A stretch of DNA of 13,260 nucleotides, taken from contig JAGWVC010000107.1 of the NCBI GenBank assembly GCA_018971065.1, positions 1 through 13,260 of the forward strand. Reading direction: 5' to 3'. The notes below the pieces were generated by a model. It was given only the letters and a program-made list of their open reading frames with translations. It was not told where the DNA came from and did not search any database. This DNA comes from Sphingomonadales bacterium (GTDB lineage Bacteria > Pseudomonadota > Alphaproteobacteria > Sphingomonadales > Sphingomonadaceae). The position numbers and the translations under genes were made by a program. Positions 1 through 6,242 of the stretch are shown here, in pieces (position 1 is the stretch's first letter; every line of letters begins with the position of its first letter).

Positions 1-372
1 GACTATGGCCGCGTGATCGCGACGCCCGACATGATGGGCATCGTCGGCCGCCTCGGCAAGGTGCTGGGTCCCAAGGGCCTGATGCCGAACCCGAAGCTGG
101 GCACCGTCACCCCGAACGTCGCCGACGCCGTCAAGGCTGCCAAGAGCGGCCAGATCGAGTTCCGCGTCGAGAAGGCCGGCATCATCCACGGCGGCATCGG
201 CAAGCTGTCGTTCTCGAACGAGGCGCTGCGCGCCAACTTCGACGCGTTCGTGGACGCCATCGTCAAGGCCAAGCCGGCCGGCGCCAAGGGCAAGTACGTC
301 CGCAAGGTCGGCCTGTCGTCGTCGATGGGCCCCGGCCTGAAGATCGATGTCGCGCAGGTACACGGCGGCTGA
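1..372 (+). CDS. rplA: 50S ribosomal protein L1, 3' part
   Basis: The reading frame is open from base 1, so the gene is cut by the window edge. The visible 123 residues are the C-terminal half of L1, which is usually about 230 residues. L1 binds 23S rRNA at the L1 stalk, helps release deacylated tRNA from the E site, and in many bacteria represses its own operon. The sequence shows the conserved L1 core: [17 protein letters not shown], then [10 protein letters not shown], and the [20 protein letters not shown] strand region. The frame ends in TGA at 370-372 and a strong terminator follows 26 bases later, so rplJ-rplL are not co-transcribed directly downstream here. Identification is secure. 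The internal GTG at 13 is not the start, because homology continues upstream of it (DYGR). Confidence 0.97.
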   Translation, partial: DYGRVIATPDMMGIVGRLGKVLGPKGLMPNPKLGTVTPNVADAVKAAKSGQIEFRVEKAGIIHGGIGKLSFSNEALRANFDAFVDAIVKAKPAGAKGKYVRKVGLSSSMGPGLKIDVAQVHGG

Positions 373-397
373 TTTCAGCCATCGCTGACTGAACACG

Positions 398-430
398 AAA
401 GGCCGGGAGGGGAAACCTTCCCGGCCTTTT
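398..430 (+). terminator. Rho-independent terminator of the rplA operon
   Basis: A 14-bp stem (398-411 with 416-429, one G-U pair) is closed by a GAAA tetraloop at 412-415 and ends in a T tract (427-430). It lies 26 bases after the rplA stop. The GNRA loop and long GC stem make this a textbook intrinsic terminator that ends the ribosomal transcript. Confidence 0.93.
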
Positions 431-619
431 CGCATGTGCGCGGATTACCTGCCGTTTTCGGGCGGTTACCAGGCATGGTTAACGCCGACACCATCAAGCT
501 TGATATGGTGCAAACGATGCTTCTCGCACCCTAGGGGCGAATGCGAGCGCCCCGCCTAAGCGGCGGGCGACCACTCCCTGTTACATCTGGCCGGCGCGAG
601 GGAAACCCTGCGGCGCCGT
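431..619. other. Non-coding gap with several inverted repeats
   Basis: No credible gene is seen between the rplA terminator and the convergent small gene that ends at 620. The stretch holds four inverted repeats: CACCAT/ATGGTG (489-494/505-510) around the self-complementary CAAGCTTG; CTCGCA/TGCGAG (523-528/542-547) around CCCTAGGG; CCCGCC/GGCGGG (551-556/562-567); and a two-part hairpin at 593-617 just past the stop of the minus-strand gene. The last could help end that gene's transcript, but it has no T tract on that strand. A GTTAAC motif lies at 479-484. No promoter with clear -35 and -10 elements was recognised. Confidence 0.4.
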
Positions 620-937
620 TCAGCGGCCGGCGCTTGCCCAGGCTTCCAGCCGGGCGAGCGCGCGGGCCTGCTGGTCGGCGGAAATGACGCCGCCCTGCTG
701 GTGGCGCTGCATGGCCAGCGTGCCTTGCAGCGCGGCGAGCCGGGCGAGCGCCAGGCGGGCTTGCGCGGCGGCGGCGGGATCGGCGGCGATGCGGGCCCGC
801 AGCTCGGCGGCAGCCATCGCCACCTGACGCATGGCGTCGGGCGACGGCGTCTGCGCGGCAAGCGGGGTGGTGCCGGCAAGGGCTACCAGCGCGAGCGCGG
901 ATGCGGCCAGGACACGAAGCGAGGGTTGGCTAAGCAT
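620..937 (-). CDS. Small exported protein of unknown function
   Basis: This encodes 105 residues starting at the ATG complementary to 935-937. The start was chosen because the product then opens with MLSQPSLRVLAASALALVAL and continues to a signal-peptidase-like site after PLAAQ, giving a periplasmic protein. An upstream in-frame ATG at 1000 would add 21 residues ahead of the signal and overlap the divergent porin gene. The mature part, about 75 residues, is Ala/Arg/Gln-rich and probably helical, with a Trp near the C-terminus (LEAWASAGR). I do not recognise a family. It is divergent from the porin gene with only about 37-73 bases between starts. Neither start has a strong Shine-Dalgarno sequence. 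That it is a real gene is likely but not certain. Confidence 0.6.
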   Translation of the reverse strand: MLSQPSLRVLAASALALVALAGTTPLAAQTPSPDAMRQVAMAAAELRARIAADPAAAAQARLALARLAALQGTLAMQRHQQGGVISADQQARALARLEAWASAGR

Positions 938-974
938 GGTGGGGAAAATATCGCAGCGCCCGGGTGGCAACAAG

Positions 975-2150
975 ATGGCACGGGCCGGCCGGTGTTTCAT
1001 GGTGGGACGGATGGGCGCGCGGGCGTGCGCGGCGGTGCTAGCGGGCGTGCTGGCGCTGGCGCCGGGTTCGGTTCAGGCCGGGGAGGCCCCGAACCCGCTG
1101 AGCGTGGATGCCAGCGCGCTGGTCGATACCCTGGCCGTGGCCGGCGGCGGCGTGGGTCACGGCACGCGGGTTCTGGCGCGGGCGGACCTGCGCGCGCACT
1201 ACGACGGCACCGGCGGCGCGCTGCCCTGGCTGTCCGGGCTGATCGACGTGGCGGCGATCAACGGCAAGTCGGTCTCGGCGCTGGCCGGCGACGTGCAGGG
1301 GGTTTCCAATATCGAGTTCGACCGCACGGTGCGCGTGGTCAACGCCTGGGTGAAGGCCAGTTCGACTCATGCCGCGCTGAAGCTGGGCATCATCGATTCG
1401 AACCTGGATTTCGACGAGCAGAACGTGGGCGCGCTGTTCCTCCATTCCAGCCACGGCATGGGGCCTGAAATGACCGGCGCCGGGCTGGACGGGGCCGGGT
1501 CATCGCCCGACACGACGTTGGGTGCGGTGGTGTCGGTGTTCGATGGCGAGGCCGGATGGAAACTGCGCGCCGGCGTGTTCAACGGGCGCCCCGGCGATCC
1601 GGCGCGGCCGGGCAGCCCAAGCTTCGCGTTCAGTCGCGACATCGGCGCGCTGGCGATCGGCGAGGCGGACTGGAGCGGAAGCTGGGGCCGCATTGCCGTG
1701 GGTGGCTGGCATTTCACATCGACCCTGTCGGCGCTGGACGGCAGCGGCAACCGGCGCGGGGCCAGCGGCGGGTTCGTCACCGTGGAGCCGACGCTGATCG
1801 ACCGCAAGGACGGCTTGCAGGTGAAAGGCTGGGTGCGCGCGGCGCTGGGCGATGCCGACACCGACGTCATCCGCGGCTATCTGGGCGGCGGACTGGCGGC
1901 GAGCGGGTTCTGGGCCGCGTTTCCGCAGGATGCGCTGGGATTTGCCGTGGCCCATGCCCGGCTGAACCATCGCGCCGGACCCGGCGCCGGGGCGGAAACC
2001 GCGTTTGAATGGACCGCGCAGCATCGTCTCAACGGCTGGCTCACCGTGCAACCCGATGTGCAATGGGTGGTGAACCCCGGCGGGTTCGGCGGGGTGGGCA
2101 ACGCGCTGGTGCTGGGCCTGCGGATGATCGTGACCAAGGGGCTGCTGTAG
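975..2150 (+). CDS. OprB-family carbohydrate-selective porin
   Basis: This encodes 391 residues. The N-terminus is a signal peptide: Arg-rich start, hydrophobic ACAAVLAGVLALA, and a likely cleavage after GSVQA. Outer-membrane porins of the OprB family form sugar-permeable beta-barrels. The recognisable part is in the first third of the mature protein, where a WVKAS-x-ALKLGIIDSNLDFDEQN strand pair runs into GALFLHSSHGMGP. This is the place where OprB proteins carry a WxEQ-LRxGQ-ADSEF-xLFLNSSFG pattern. The rest shows alternating strands and Gly-rich turns. It ends in GLRMIVTKGLL rather than the C-terminal Phe typical of many porins. ATGs at 999 and 1011 are alternative starts that still give a signal peptide; none of the three has a strong ribosome site. 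No sugar-utilisation gene is adjacent, so the substrate cannot be inferred. Confidence 0.8.
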   Translation: MARAGRCFMVGRMGARACAAVLAGVLALAPGSVQAGEAPNPLSVDASALVDTLAVAGGGVGHGTRVLARADLRAHYDGTGGALPWLSGLIDVAAINGKSVSALAGDVQGVSNIEFDRTVRVVNAWVKASSTHAALKLGIIDSNLDFDEQNVGALFLHSSHGMGPEMTGAGLDGAGSSPDTTLGAVVSVFDGEAGWKLRAGVFNGRPGDPARPGSPSFAFSRDIGALAIGEADWSGSWGRIAVGGWHFTSTLSALDGSGNRRGASGGFVTVEPTLIDRKDGLQVKGWVRAALGDADTDVIRGYLGGGLAASGFWAAFPQDALGFAVAHARLNHRAGPGAGAETAFEWTAQHRLNGWLTVQPDVQWVVNPGGFGGVGNALVLGLRMIVTKGLL

Positions 2151-2174
2151 GCCCCGGCAAGGCGCGGACGGGGC

Positions 2175-2199
2175 GGAACATTTCTGGTAGCCGGACGTA
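2175..2199 (+). promoter_or_regulatory. EcfG-like general stress promoter before the 26-residue peptide gene
   Basis: GGAAC at 2175-2179, exactly 16 bases, then CGTA at 2196-2199. The alphaproteobacterial EcfG consensus is GGAAC-N16/17-CGTT, so the -35 is perfect and the -10 differs at the last base. The site is 34 bases before the start codon at 2234 and oriented towards it. The same variant (CGTA, N16) recurs at 4273-4297. The promoter assignment is inference from motif and position. Confidence 0.55.
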
Positions 2200-2233
2200 A
2201 TTGACGCAGTTTCCCCTCACAAGGAGTCTGCCG

Positions 2234-2314
2234 ATGCGTTCGATCCTGCTCTGGGCGGTCGGCGTGCCGCTGCCGCTGATCCTGCTGCTGGCGCTGTGTA
2301 CGCATCATTTCTGA
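2234..2314 (+). CDS. 26-residue single-helix membrane peptide
   Basis: The 26-codon frame reads MRSILLWAVGVPLPLILLLA and then ends CTHHF. The ribosome site is excellent: AAGGAG at 2221-2226, seven bases before the ATG. The product is one hydrophobic helix broken by a G-V-P-L-P kink, with one Arg near the N-terminus and two His at the C-terminus. This Leu/Ile/Pro pattern resembles tiny conserved membrane peptides annotated as hypothetical in many alphaproteobacteria. Function is unknown. It has its own EcfG-like promoter and is followed by a hairpin, so it looks monocistronic and stress-induced. The strong ribosome site and intact frame argue that it is a real gene. Confidence 0.65.
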   Translation: MRSILLWAVGVPLPLILLLALCTHHF

Positions 2315-2319
2315 CCGGG

Positions 2320-2344
2320 TGATCCGGAGCCGGACCCCGGATCA
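2320..2344. terminator. Hairpin between convergent genes, possible terminator
   Basis: The perfect 8-bp inverted repeat TGATCCGG/CCGGATCA (2320-2327/2337-2344) has a 9-base loop. It sits six bases after the stop of the peptide gene and 18 bases before the end of the convergent Crp/Fnr gene. It may serve both strands. The T-rich stretch after it on the plus strand (CCTTTCCC) is weak, so efficiency is uncertain. Confidence 0.5.
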
Positions 2345-2361
2345 ACCTTTCCCATCCGTCC

Positions 2362-3087
2362 TCAATCGGCCGGATAGACGCCGCTCAGCACCGTATCGAA
2401 GTGGTGGCGGATCGACAGGTTGCAGTCGCAGGCGCGGGCGGCCAGGGCATTCCGGTCGATCACGCGCAAGGTGCCGCGACGGATGGTGACGATGCCTTCG
2501 GCCTTCAGTTGCTGGAGCACGCGACTGGCATAGCTGCGGCCGACGCCGAGCAGGCCGGCGAACTGTTCCTGGGTAAGCAGCACTTCATCGCCGCCGCCGC
2601 GTTCCAGCGCGGCTTCGAGCCAGCGCGCGGCGCGCTGGATAATGGTGTGGCAGGCATTGCAGGCCACCGACTGGAACACCTGCGCCAACATGCAATCGGC
2701 ATAGCGCGCGAACAGGTGCCGGATGGTGGGCGACGCCTGCTTGGCGGTTTCCAGATCGCCGGCGCTGATCCGGTAGAAGCCGCCGCCCTGCAAAACCACC
2801 GACCGCGCATAAGCGGGAATGCGGCCCTGGCTGACGATGCCGCCCAGGGCGCCCTCGCGGCCGACGATGGCGGTTTCGACGAAATGCCCCGAATCCACCG
2901 GGATGACGAAGGCGGCCAGCGCCGCGCGGCGCGGCAGGTAGCAGAACCGCACCGGATCGCCGGCATCGCACAGCACATGGCCGCGCGGCAGGGTGAGCGC
3001 CTGCAGCCAGGGCTCGATCAGGGCGATGTCCTCGTCACGCAGGACGGCGAGCAGGTTGTTGCCTTCGGGGACGAATGCGGTGGGCAT
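2362..3087 (-). CDS. Crp/Fnr-family transcriptional regulator
   Basis: This encodes 241 residues from the ATG complementary to 3085-3087. The frame stays open upstream to a TTG at 3165, but the ATG has an AAAGGA sequence 12 bases upstream and gives a normal family length. The N-terminal part (about residues 15-130) is a cyclic-nucleotide-binding-like barrel: LPRGHVLCDAGDPVRFCYLP, then a VGREGALGG turn. A long dimerisation helix follows (LFARYADCMLAQVFQSVACN). A winged helix-turn-helix lies at about 168-200 (LTQEQFAGLLGVGRSYASRV). The tail CDCNLSIRHHFDTVL is typical of a common Crp/Fnr subgroup with this kind of HTH. There is no N-terminal Fe-S cysteine cluster as in FNR, so oxygen sensing by that route is not supported. 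It is divergent from the receiver gene at 3336. Confidence 0.9.
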   Translation of the reverse strand: MPTAFVPEGNNLLAVLRDEDIALIEPWLQALTLPRGHVLCDAGDPVRFCYLPRRAALAAFVIPVDSGHFVETAIVGREGALGGIVSQGRIPAYARSVVLQGGGFYRISAGDLETAKQASPTIRHLFARYADCMLAQVFQSVACNACHTIIQRAARWLEAALERGGGDEVLLTQEQFAGLLGVGRSYASRVLQQLKAEGIVTIRRGTLRVIDRNALAARACDCNLSIRHHFDTVLSGVYPAD

Positions 3088-3190
3088 GAGGGCGGGCTGT
3101 CCTTTGGCACGAACGGTTGCACACGGGCGACGAAATGCCCCGGGCACGACAATGGTTCCCGACAACGGTCACAAGTGGACAGACACGTCG

Positions 3191-3210
3191 TGCAATTGTG
3201 CTATGTTGCA
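3191..3210. promoter_or_regulatory. Inverted repeat, possible operator
   Basis: TGCAA (3191-3195) and TTGCA (3206-3210) form a dyad with a 10-base spacer. It lies in the 248-base gap between the divergent Crp/Fnr and receiver genes, in a locally AT-rich patch containing TATGTT. Spacing and symmetry would suit a dimeric regulator, possibly the adjacent Crp/Fnr protein. It does not match the classical CRP (TGTGA-N6-TCACA) or FNR (TTGAT-N4-ATCAA) sites. Short dyads arise by chance, so confidence is low. Confidence 0.3.
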
Positions 3211-3335
3211 TGGAAGTTTCCGGACAGGCCGGGGCTGAAGGGACATGCGGCTGGCGGGTGCGGGCGATTTTCGATCTGTTGCTTGGCCGTGGCGATACGG
3301 CGGAAAATCCGGCACAAGCGCCGGTGGGGAGATTC

Positions 3336-3740
3336 ATGCTGGCCGGGGACGACGACGCGGCGGAACCAGCATCACCGGGCGCGGCGCGCGGCCTGGCGCT
3401 GGTAGTTGAGGACAACATGCTGATCGCGATGGAGGCCGAGGACCAGTTGCGTGACCTGGGCTTTGCGGCCTGCATGGCCGCCGCCGGGGTGGCACGCGCG
3501 CTGGAGCTGATCGCGGCGCACGACTTCGCGTTCGCGCTGCTTGACATCAACCTGGGCCACGAAAGCAGCGCCGAAGTGGCCGAAGTGTTGCGCGCGCGGG
3601 ACGTGCCGTTCGTGCTGGCCAGCGGCTATGGCGAAGGCGGGGCCACCGATCCGCGCTTCGCGGGCGCGCCGGTGGTGGCCAAGCCCTACACTGCGGCCGA
3701 GATCGGCACGGTGCTGCAACGCATCGACGGGTTGGGCTGA
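3336..3740 (+). CDS. Single-domain response regulator, FATGUY-like receiver
   Basis: This encodes 134 residues from the ATG at 3336, with GGGGAG five bases upstream. Longer in-frame starts from 3117 would add unrelated residues inside the intergenic region. It is a stand-alone receiver with no output domain. Key residues are acidic E25-D26 in LVVEDN, phospho-acceptor D70 in ALLDINLG, S96 in VLASGYGEGG, and K116 in VAKPY. The PFVLASGYG segment around S96 resembles the PFxFATGY motif of the FATGUY receivers (for example SdrG of Sphingomonas melonis and Sma0114 of Sinorhizobium). Members of that class are phosphorylated by HWE/HisKA2-type kinases and can feed the PhyR-NepR-EcfG general stress pathway. 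No kinase gene is in the window. The first 17 residues are an acidic, unstructured lead-in. The stress role is inference. Confidence 0.88.
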   Translation: MLAGDDDAAEPASPGAARGLALVVEDNMLIAMEAEDQLRDLGFAACMAAAGVARALELIAAHDFAFALLDINLGHESSAEVAEVLRARDVPFVLASGYGEGGATDPRFAGAPVVAKPYTAAEIGTVLQRIDGLG

Positions 3741-3862
3741 GGCGCAGCCGGCGCCGGCCTGCCATCGTTTTCGCGGGAACCTTGCCCCCTGCCCCGGCAT
3801 TGCCGGTTGACAGGCAATCGCCTGCGTCCGGCCGCGCCGGACCCCTTTGCGCAGGAGCATTC

Positions 3863-4258
3863 ATGGACAAGGCCTTTTCGCGGGTTGCCGAAAAGATCGC
3901 CTGGGCTTCGGGCAAGCCGGCTGCATTCATCCTGGCGCTGGGCTCGGTGATCGTCTGGGCGGTGCTGGGGCCGGTGTTCGCCTATTCCGAGAACTGGCAA
4001 CTGGTGATCAACACCGGCACCACCATCGTCACTTTCCTGATGGTGTTCCTGATCCAGAATTCGCAGAACCGCGACATCGTCGCGATCCATTCCAAGCTGA
4101 ACGAGCTGATCCGCTCGGGCGACGGCGCCCGCAACGAATTCATCGGGCTGGAGCACCTGACCGACGACGAGATCGAGGCGGTGCGGCTGAAGCTGGAAAG
4201 CGAGTGCGCCCAGCGCGCGCAGCGGATGACGGACGCACCGATGCGGCCGGAAGGATAA
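3863..4258 (+). CDS. Low-affinity iron permease family membrane protein
   Basis: This encodes 131 residues from the ATG at 3863, with AGGAG at 3853-3857 five bases upstream. Two membrane helices are visible, about residues 20-41 (AFILALGSVIVWAVLGPVFA) and 47-65, joined by a short loop with SENWQ. The NTGTTIVTFLMVFLIQNSQN stretch is the family hallmark, and the C-terminal third is a soluble helical tail (KLNELIRS, then GLEHLTDDEIE). Bacterial members of this Pfam group are much shorter than fungal Fet4, and iron transport by them has not been generally shown, so the name is a family label. It follows the receiver gene by 122 bases. A small dyad ATTGCC/GGCAAT (3799-3804/3813-3818) lies upstream. 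An EcfG-like promoter for the next locus starts 15 bases after its stop. Confidence 0.88.
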   Translation: MDKAFSRVAEKIAWASGKPAAFILALGSVIVWAVLGPVFAYSENWQLVINTGTTIVTFLMVFLIQNSQNRDIVAIHSKLNELIRSGDGARNEFIGLEHLTDDEIEAVRLKLESECAQRAQRMTDAPMRPEG

Positions 4259-4272
4259 TTTTTTCGACGAGC

Positions 4273-4297
4273 GGAACCATTGTCCGGCTGAGCCGTA
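4273..4297 (+). promoter_or_regulatory. EcfG-like general stress promoter for a small RNA
   Basis: GGAAC at 4273-4277, 16 bases, then CGTA at 4294-4297. This matches the EcfG consensus except for the last -10 base, and is the same variant as at 2175-2199. It starts just after the iron-permease-family gene. No credible ORF follows, but a hairpin and a perfect terminator do, so the transcript would be a short non-coding RNA starting near 4303. Confidence 0.55.
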
Positions 4298-4302
4298 TTT
4301 GC

Positions 4303-4390
4303 TGTACCACCACTGACCCTCCCCCCCCCCGTCTCAGTGGTGCCCCCTCTCGAACCCCTCGCGGCCGCATGGCGCGCGAGGGGTTTTCGT
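4303..4390 (+). ncRNA. Candidate stress-induced small RNA with a C-rich loop
   Basis: Predicted as an RNA of about 85 nt. Near its 5' end is a perfect 9-bp stem, CACCACTGA/TCAGTGGTG (4308-4316/4334-4342). The 17-base loop is almost all pyrimidine: CCCT, ten C in a row (4321-4330), then GTC. A second unpaired pyrimidine run, CCCCCTCT (4343-4350), links it to a strong intrinsic terminator hairpin (4353-4385). C/U-rich loops are the classic anti-Shine-Dalgarno seeds of alphaproteobacterial small RNAs. Examples are GsrN of Caulobacter, which is sigma-T/EcfG dependent, and the cuckoo (alpha-r14) RNAs of rhizobia. Promoter, seed and terminator occur in the right order and spacing. Exact 5' and 3' ends and any homology to a named family are unproven. 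The region could instead be a long 3' UTR of the upstream gene. Confidence 0.6.
4353..4387 (+). terminator. Rho-independent terminator of the candidate small RNA
   Basis: An 11-bp perfect stem, AACCCCTCGCG with CGCGAGGGGTT (4353-4363/4375-4385), carries a small inner helix (GCC-GCAT-GGC) and is followed by TTTTCGTTT. It could terminate both the small RNA and read-through from the iron-permease-family gene. Confidence 0.93.
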
Positions 4391-4433
4391 TTGCGCGGAT
4401 GGCAACCCGGGCGGGCCCCGTGACGCGCAATGC

Positions 4434-4463
4434 AAAAAGGGCGGACCTTGCGGCCCGCCCTTT
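4434..4463 (-). terminator. Rho-independent terminator of the small conserved gene
   Basis: The 9-bp stem AAAGGGCGG/CCGCCCTTT (4436-4444/4455-4463) reads out on the minus strand into a run of five T (complement of 4434-4438). It lies 20 bases beyond the stop of the gene that ends at 4484, and 46 bases from the opposing small-RNA terminator, so the two transcripts are cleanly separated. Confidence 0.88.
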
Positions 4464-4483
4464 CGCGCGTTCGGTGGTCGGGA

Positions 4484-4822
4484 TCAGGCCGAGCGGGCTT
4501 CGGCCTCCTTGCGATTGGCCGAAACCGTCGCCAGCGCCGCGTTGACCCGGCGGGCCTCGTTGGCCAGCTTCGACTCGCGATCGGCGGAGATCGGATCGCT
4601 GGCGCTCATCCCTTCGGATTCGGATTCGAGCAGGCGATCGACCTCGTGGCTCCATTCGCGCAGCAGGTCCTCGCGGGTGGCGAGATCGAGATGGACGTCG
4701 TCGACGAGATCCTCGGGGCTCTTGTAGTGACGGCGAGGATTCGGCGCCTTTTCGGCTTCGGCGTCGCCTTCGATCGCCTGCGACGGGATCGGGCGGCCAA
4801 AGTCACTGGCGTTGCTTTCCAT
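4484..4822 (-). CDS. Small conserved protein, EcfG-regulated
   Basis: This encodes 112 residues from the ATG complementary to 4820-4822. The start is fixed by a full AGGAGG six bases upstream; a longer frame to 4933 has no such site and overlaps the promoter. The protein is soluble, charged and mostly helical. The first 30 residues look disordered. Then SPEDLVDDVHLDLATREDLL leads into REWSHEVDRLLESESEGM, and SASDPISADRESKLANEARR ends in a helix. The SPEDLV...EWE.E...L...SEGM layout recurs in short hypothetical proteins of sphingomonads and other alphaproteobacteria. No enzyme motif is visible. With a consensus EcfG promoter at 4872-4896 and its own terminator, it looks like a monocistronic general-stress gene of unknown function. 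Confidence 0.85.
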   Translation of the reverse strand: MESNASDFGRPIPSQAIEGDAEAEKAPNPRRHYKSPEDLVDDVHLDLATREDLLREWSHEVDRLLESESEGMSASDPISADRESKLANEARRVNAALATVSANRKEAEARSA

Positions 4823-4871
4823 GAATAGCCTCCTGGGTCGGGCCGGGCGGACAAAGCGCCGGCACAGCGAA

Positions 4872-4896
4872 AACGGCTCGCCGCGTGGCGGGTTCC
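4872..4896 (-). promoter_or_regulatory. Consensus EcfG promoter
   Basis: On the minus strand this reads GGAAC (complement of 4892-4896), 16 bases, then CGTT (complement of 4872-4875), a full match to GGAAC-N16-CGTT. It lies 50 bases before the start codon at 4822, leaving a leader of about 40-45 nt with the AGGAGG site. It is the best EcfG match of the three in this window. Confidence 0.75.
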
Positions 4897-4974
4897 ACGA
4901 ATGCGCCGGATTGCGACTAGGCAGCGAGCGCAAGGCGGGCCATGTTCCGCGACTTGTCGATGCCGGAGATCATC

Positions 4975-6225
4975 ATGCGCGCACTGGGGCTAGCCGCCGT
5001 TTCCCTGTTGCTGACCGCCGCCGCGCCGCCCGATCCGGCACGCGTGGCCGCCGAGGCGCTGGACGCGGCGCCGGTGTGGGACGGGCACAACGACGTGCCC
5101 GAACAGTTGCGCGACCGCCGCCGCGACGTGCTGGGCGATTTCGATTTCCGCGATACGCTGAACACCGCCGATCCGGCCAAGGCCCTGGGCGCGATGCACA
5201 CCGACCTTACCCGGCTTCATGCCGGGCACGTGGGCGCGCAGTTCTGGTCGGTGTTCGTTTCCGCCGGCCTGCCCGAACCGCAGGCGGTGCAGGCGACACT
5301 GGAGCAGATCGACGTGATGAAGCGGCTGATCGCGCGCTATCCGGGCGAAATGCGGTTCTGCACCAGCGCCGCCGAAGTGGAAGCGGCGCGCAAGGCGGGC
5401 AGGATCGCCTCGCTGCTGGGGGCCGAGGGCGGCCATTCGATCGGCGGGTCGCTGGGCGTGCTGCGCCAGTTCCACGCGCTGGGCGTGCGCTACCTGACGC
5501 TGACTCACTTTCGCAACACCGCCTGGGCCGACAGCGCCACCGACGCCCCGGCGCATGGCGGGCTGACCGATTTCGGCAAACAGGTGGTGCGCGAGATGCA
5601 GCGGCTGGGGATGCTGGTGGACCTTTCCCACACCAGCGCCGCGACGATGAAAGCCGCGCTGGCGGTGGCCAGGGCGCCGGTGATCTTCAGCCATTCGGGC
5701 GCGCAGGCGGTGGACGGGTCCCCGCGCAACGTGCCCGATGACGTGCTGGACCTGCTCAAGACCAACGGCGGCGTGATCATGGTCGATGCCTATCCCAGCT
5801 ATGTCAGCGAGAAGGTGCGGCAGTGGCAGGCCGCGCGCGCGGCGGAGGAAGCGCGGCTGAAGGTGCTGTTCCCCGGCGATCCCGTCGCGGCGAAGGCCGG
5901 CCTTGCGAAATGGGCAGCGGCAAACCCGGCGGCGAAGGCAACGGTGAGCGACGTGGCCGACCACATCGAACATATCGCCCGCCGCATCGGCGCGGATCAT
6001 GTCGGGCTGGGCGGCGATTACGACGGGATGGAGATCGGTCCCGAAGGGATGCACGACGTTGCCGGCTATCCGGCGCTGTTCACCGAACTGGCGCGGCGCG
6101 GGTTCACCAAGGCCGAACTGATGCAGCTTGCCAGCGGCAACACGCTGCGGGTGCTGCGGGCGGCGGAAGCCTATGCCGCCGCCCATGCCGGGGATGCGCC
6201 GGAGGAGGCGCCGACCGCGTTCTAG
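4975..6225 (+). CDS. Membrane dipeptidase, peptidase M19 family
   Basis: This encodes 416 residues from the ATG at 4975, with GGAG six bases upstream. The start gives a clear signal peptide (MRALGLAAVSLLLTAAA), so the enzyme is exported. M19 enzymes are zinc dipeptidases related to mammalian renal dipeptidase and can also split some D-residue dipeptides or beta-lactams. All metal ligands of the family are visible: H38 and D40 in WDGHND, bridging E151 in GAEGGHSIGG, H219 in VDLSHTS, and H240 in IFSHSGA, plus D348 in GLGGDYDGM. Length is normal. It faces the dioxygenase gene tail to tail with only 17 bases between stops. The natural substrate is unknown; peptide scavenging or peptidoglycan fragment turnover are both possible. 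Confidence 0.93.
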   Translation: MRALGLAAVSLLLTAAAPPDPARVAAEALDAAPVWDGHNDVPEQLRDRRRDVLGDFDFRDTLNTADPAKALGAMHTDLTRLHAGHVGAQFWSVFVSAGLPEPQAVQATLEQIDVMKRLIARYPGEMRFCTSAAEVEAARKAGRIASLLGAEGGHSIGGSLGVLRQFHALGVRYLTLTHFRNTAWADSATDAPAHGGLTDFGKQVVREMQRLGMLVDLSHTSAATMKAALAVARAPVIFSHSGAQAVDGSPRNVPDDVLDLLKTNGGVIMVDAYPSYVSEKVRQWQAARAAEEARLKVLFPGDPVAAKAGLAKWAAANPAAKATVSDVADHIEHIARRIGADHVGLGGDYDGMEIGPEGMHDVAGYPALFTELARRGFTKAELMQLASGNTLRVLRAAEAYAAAHAGDAPEEAPTAF

Positions 6226-6242
6226 GGCCGGCCGGTTCGCTC

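Noticed and set aside
3153..3157. GGAAC on the minus strand upstream of the Crp/Fnr gene as a fourth EcfG promoter
   Set aside because: No CGTT at 16-17 bases; the nearest CGT is at about 22 bases.
2401..3405. A 334-codon plus-strand frame overlapping the Crp/Fnr gene
   Set aside because: Opposite strand of a clear Crp/Fnr regulator; no motif in the translation.
3771..3812. GGAAC and TTGACA upstream of the iron-permease-family gene
   Set aside because: Neither has a matching -10 element at proper spacing.
4990..6186. A 398-codon minus-strand frame opposite the dipeptidase gene
   Set aside because: Antisense shadow of the M19 dipeptidase, whose metal ligands are all present on the plus strand.
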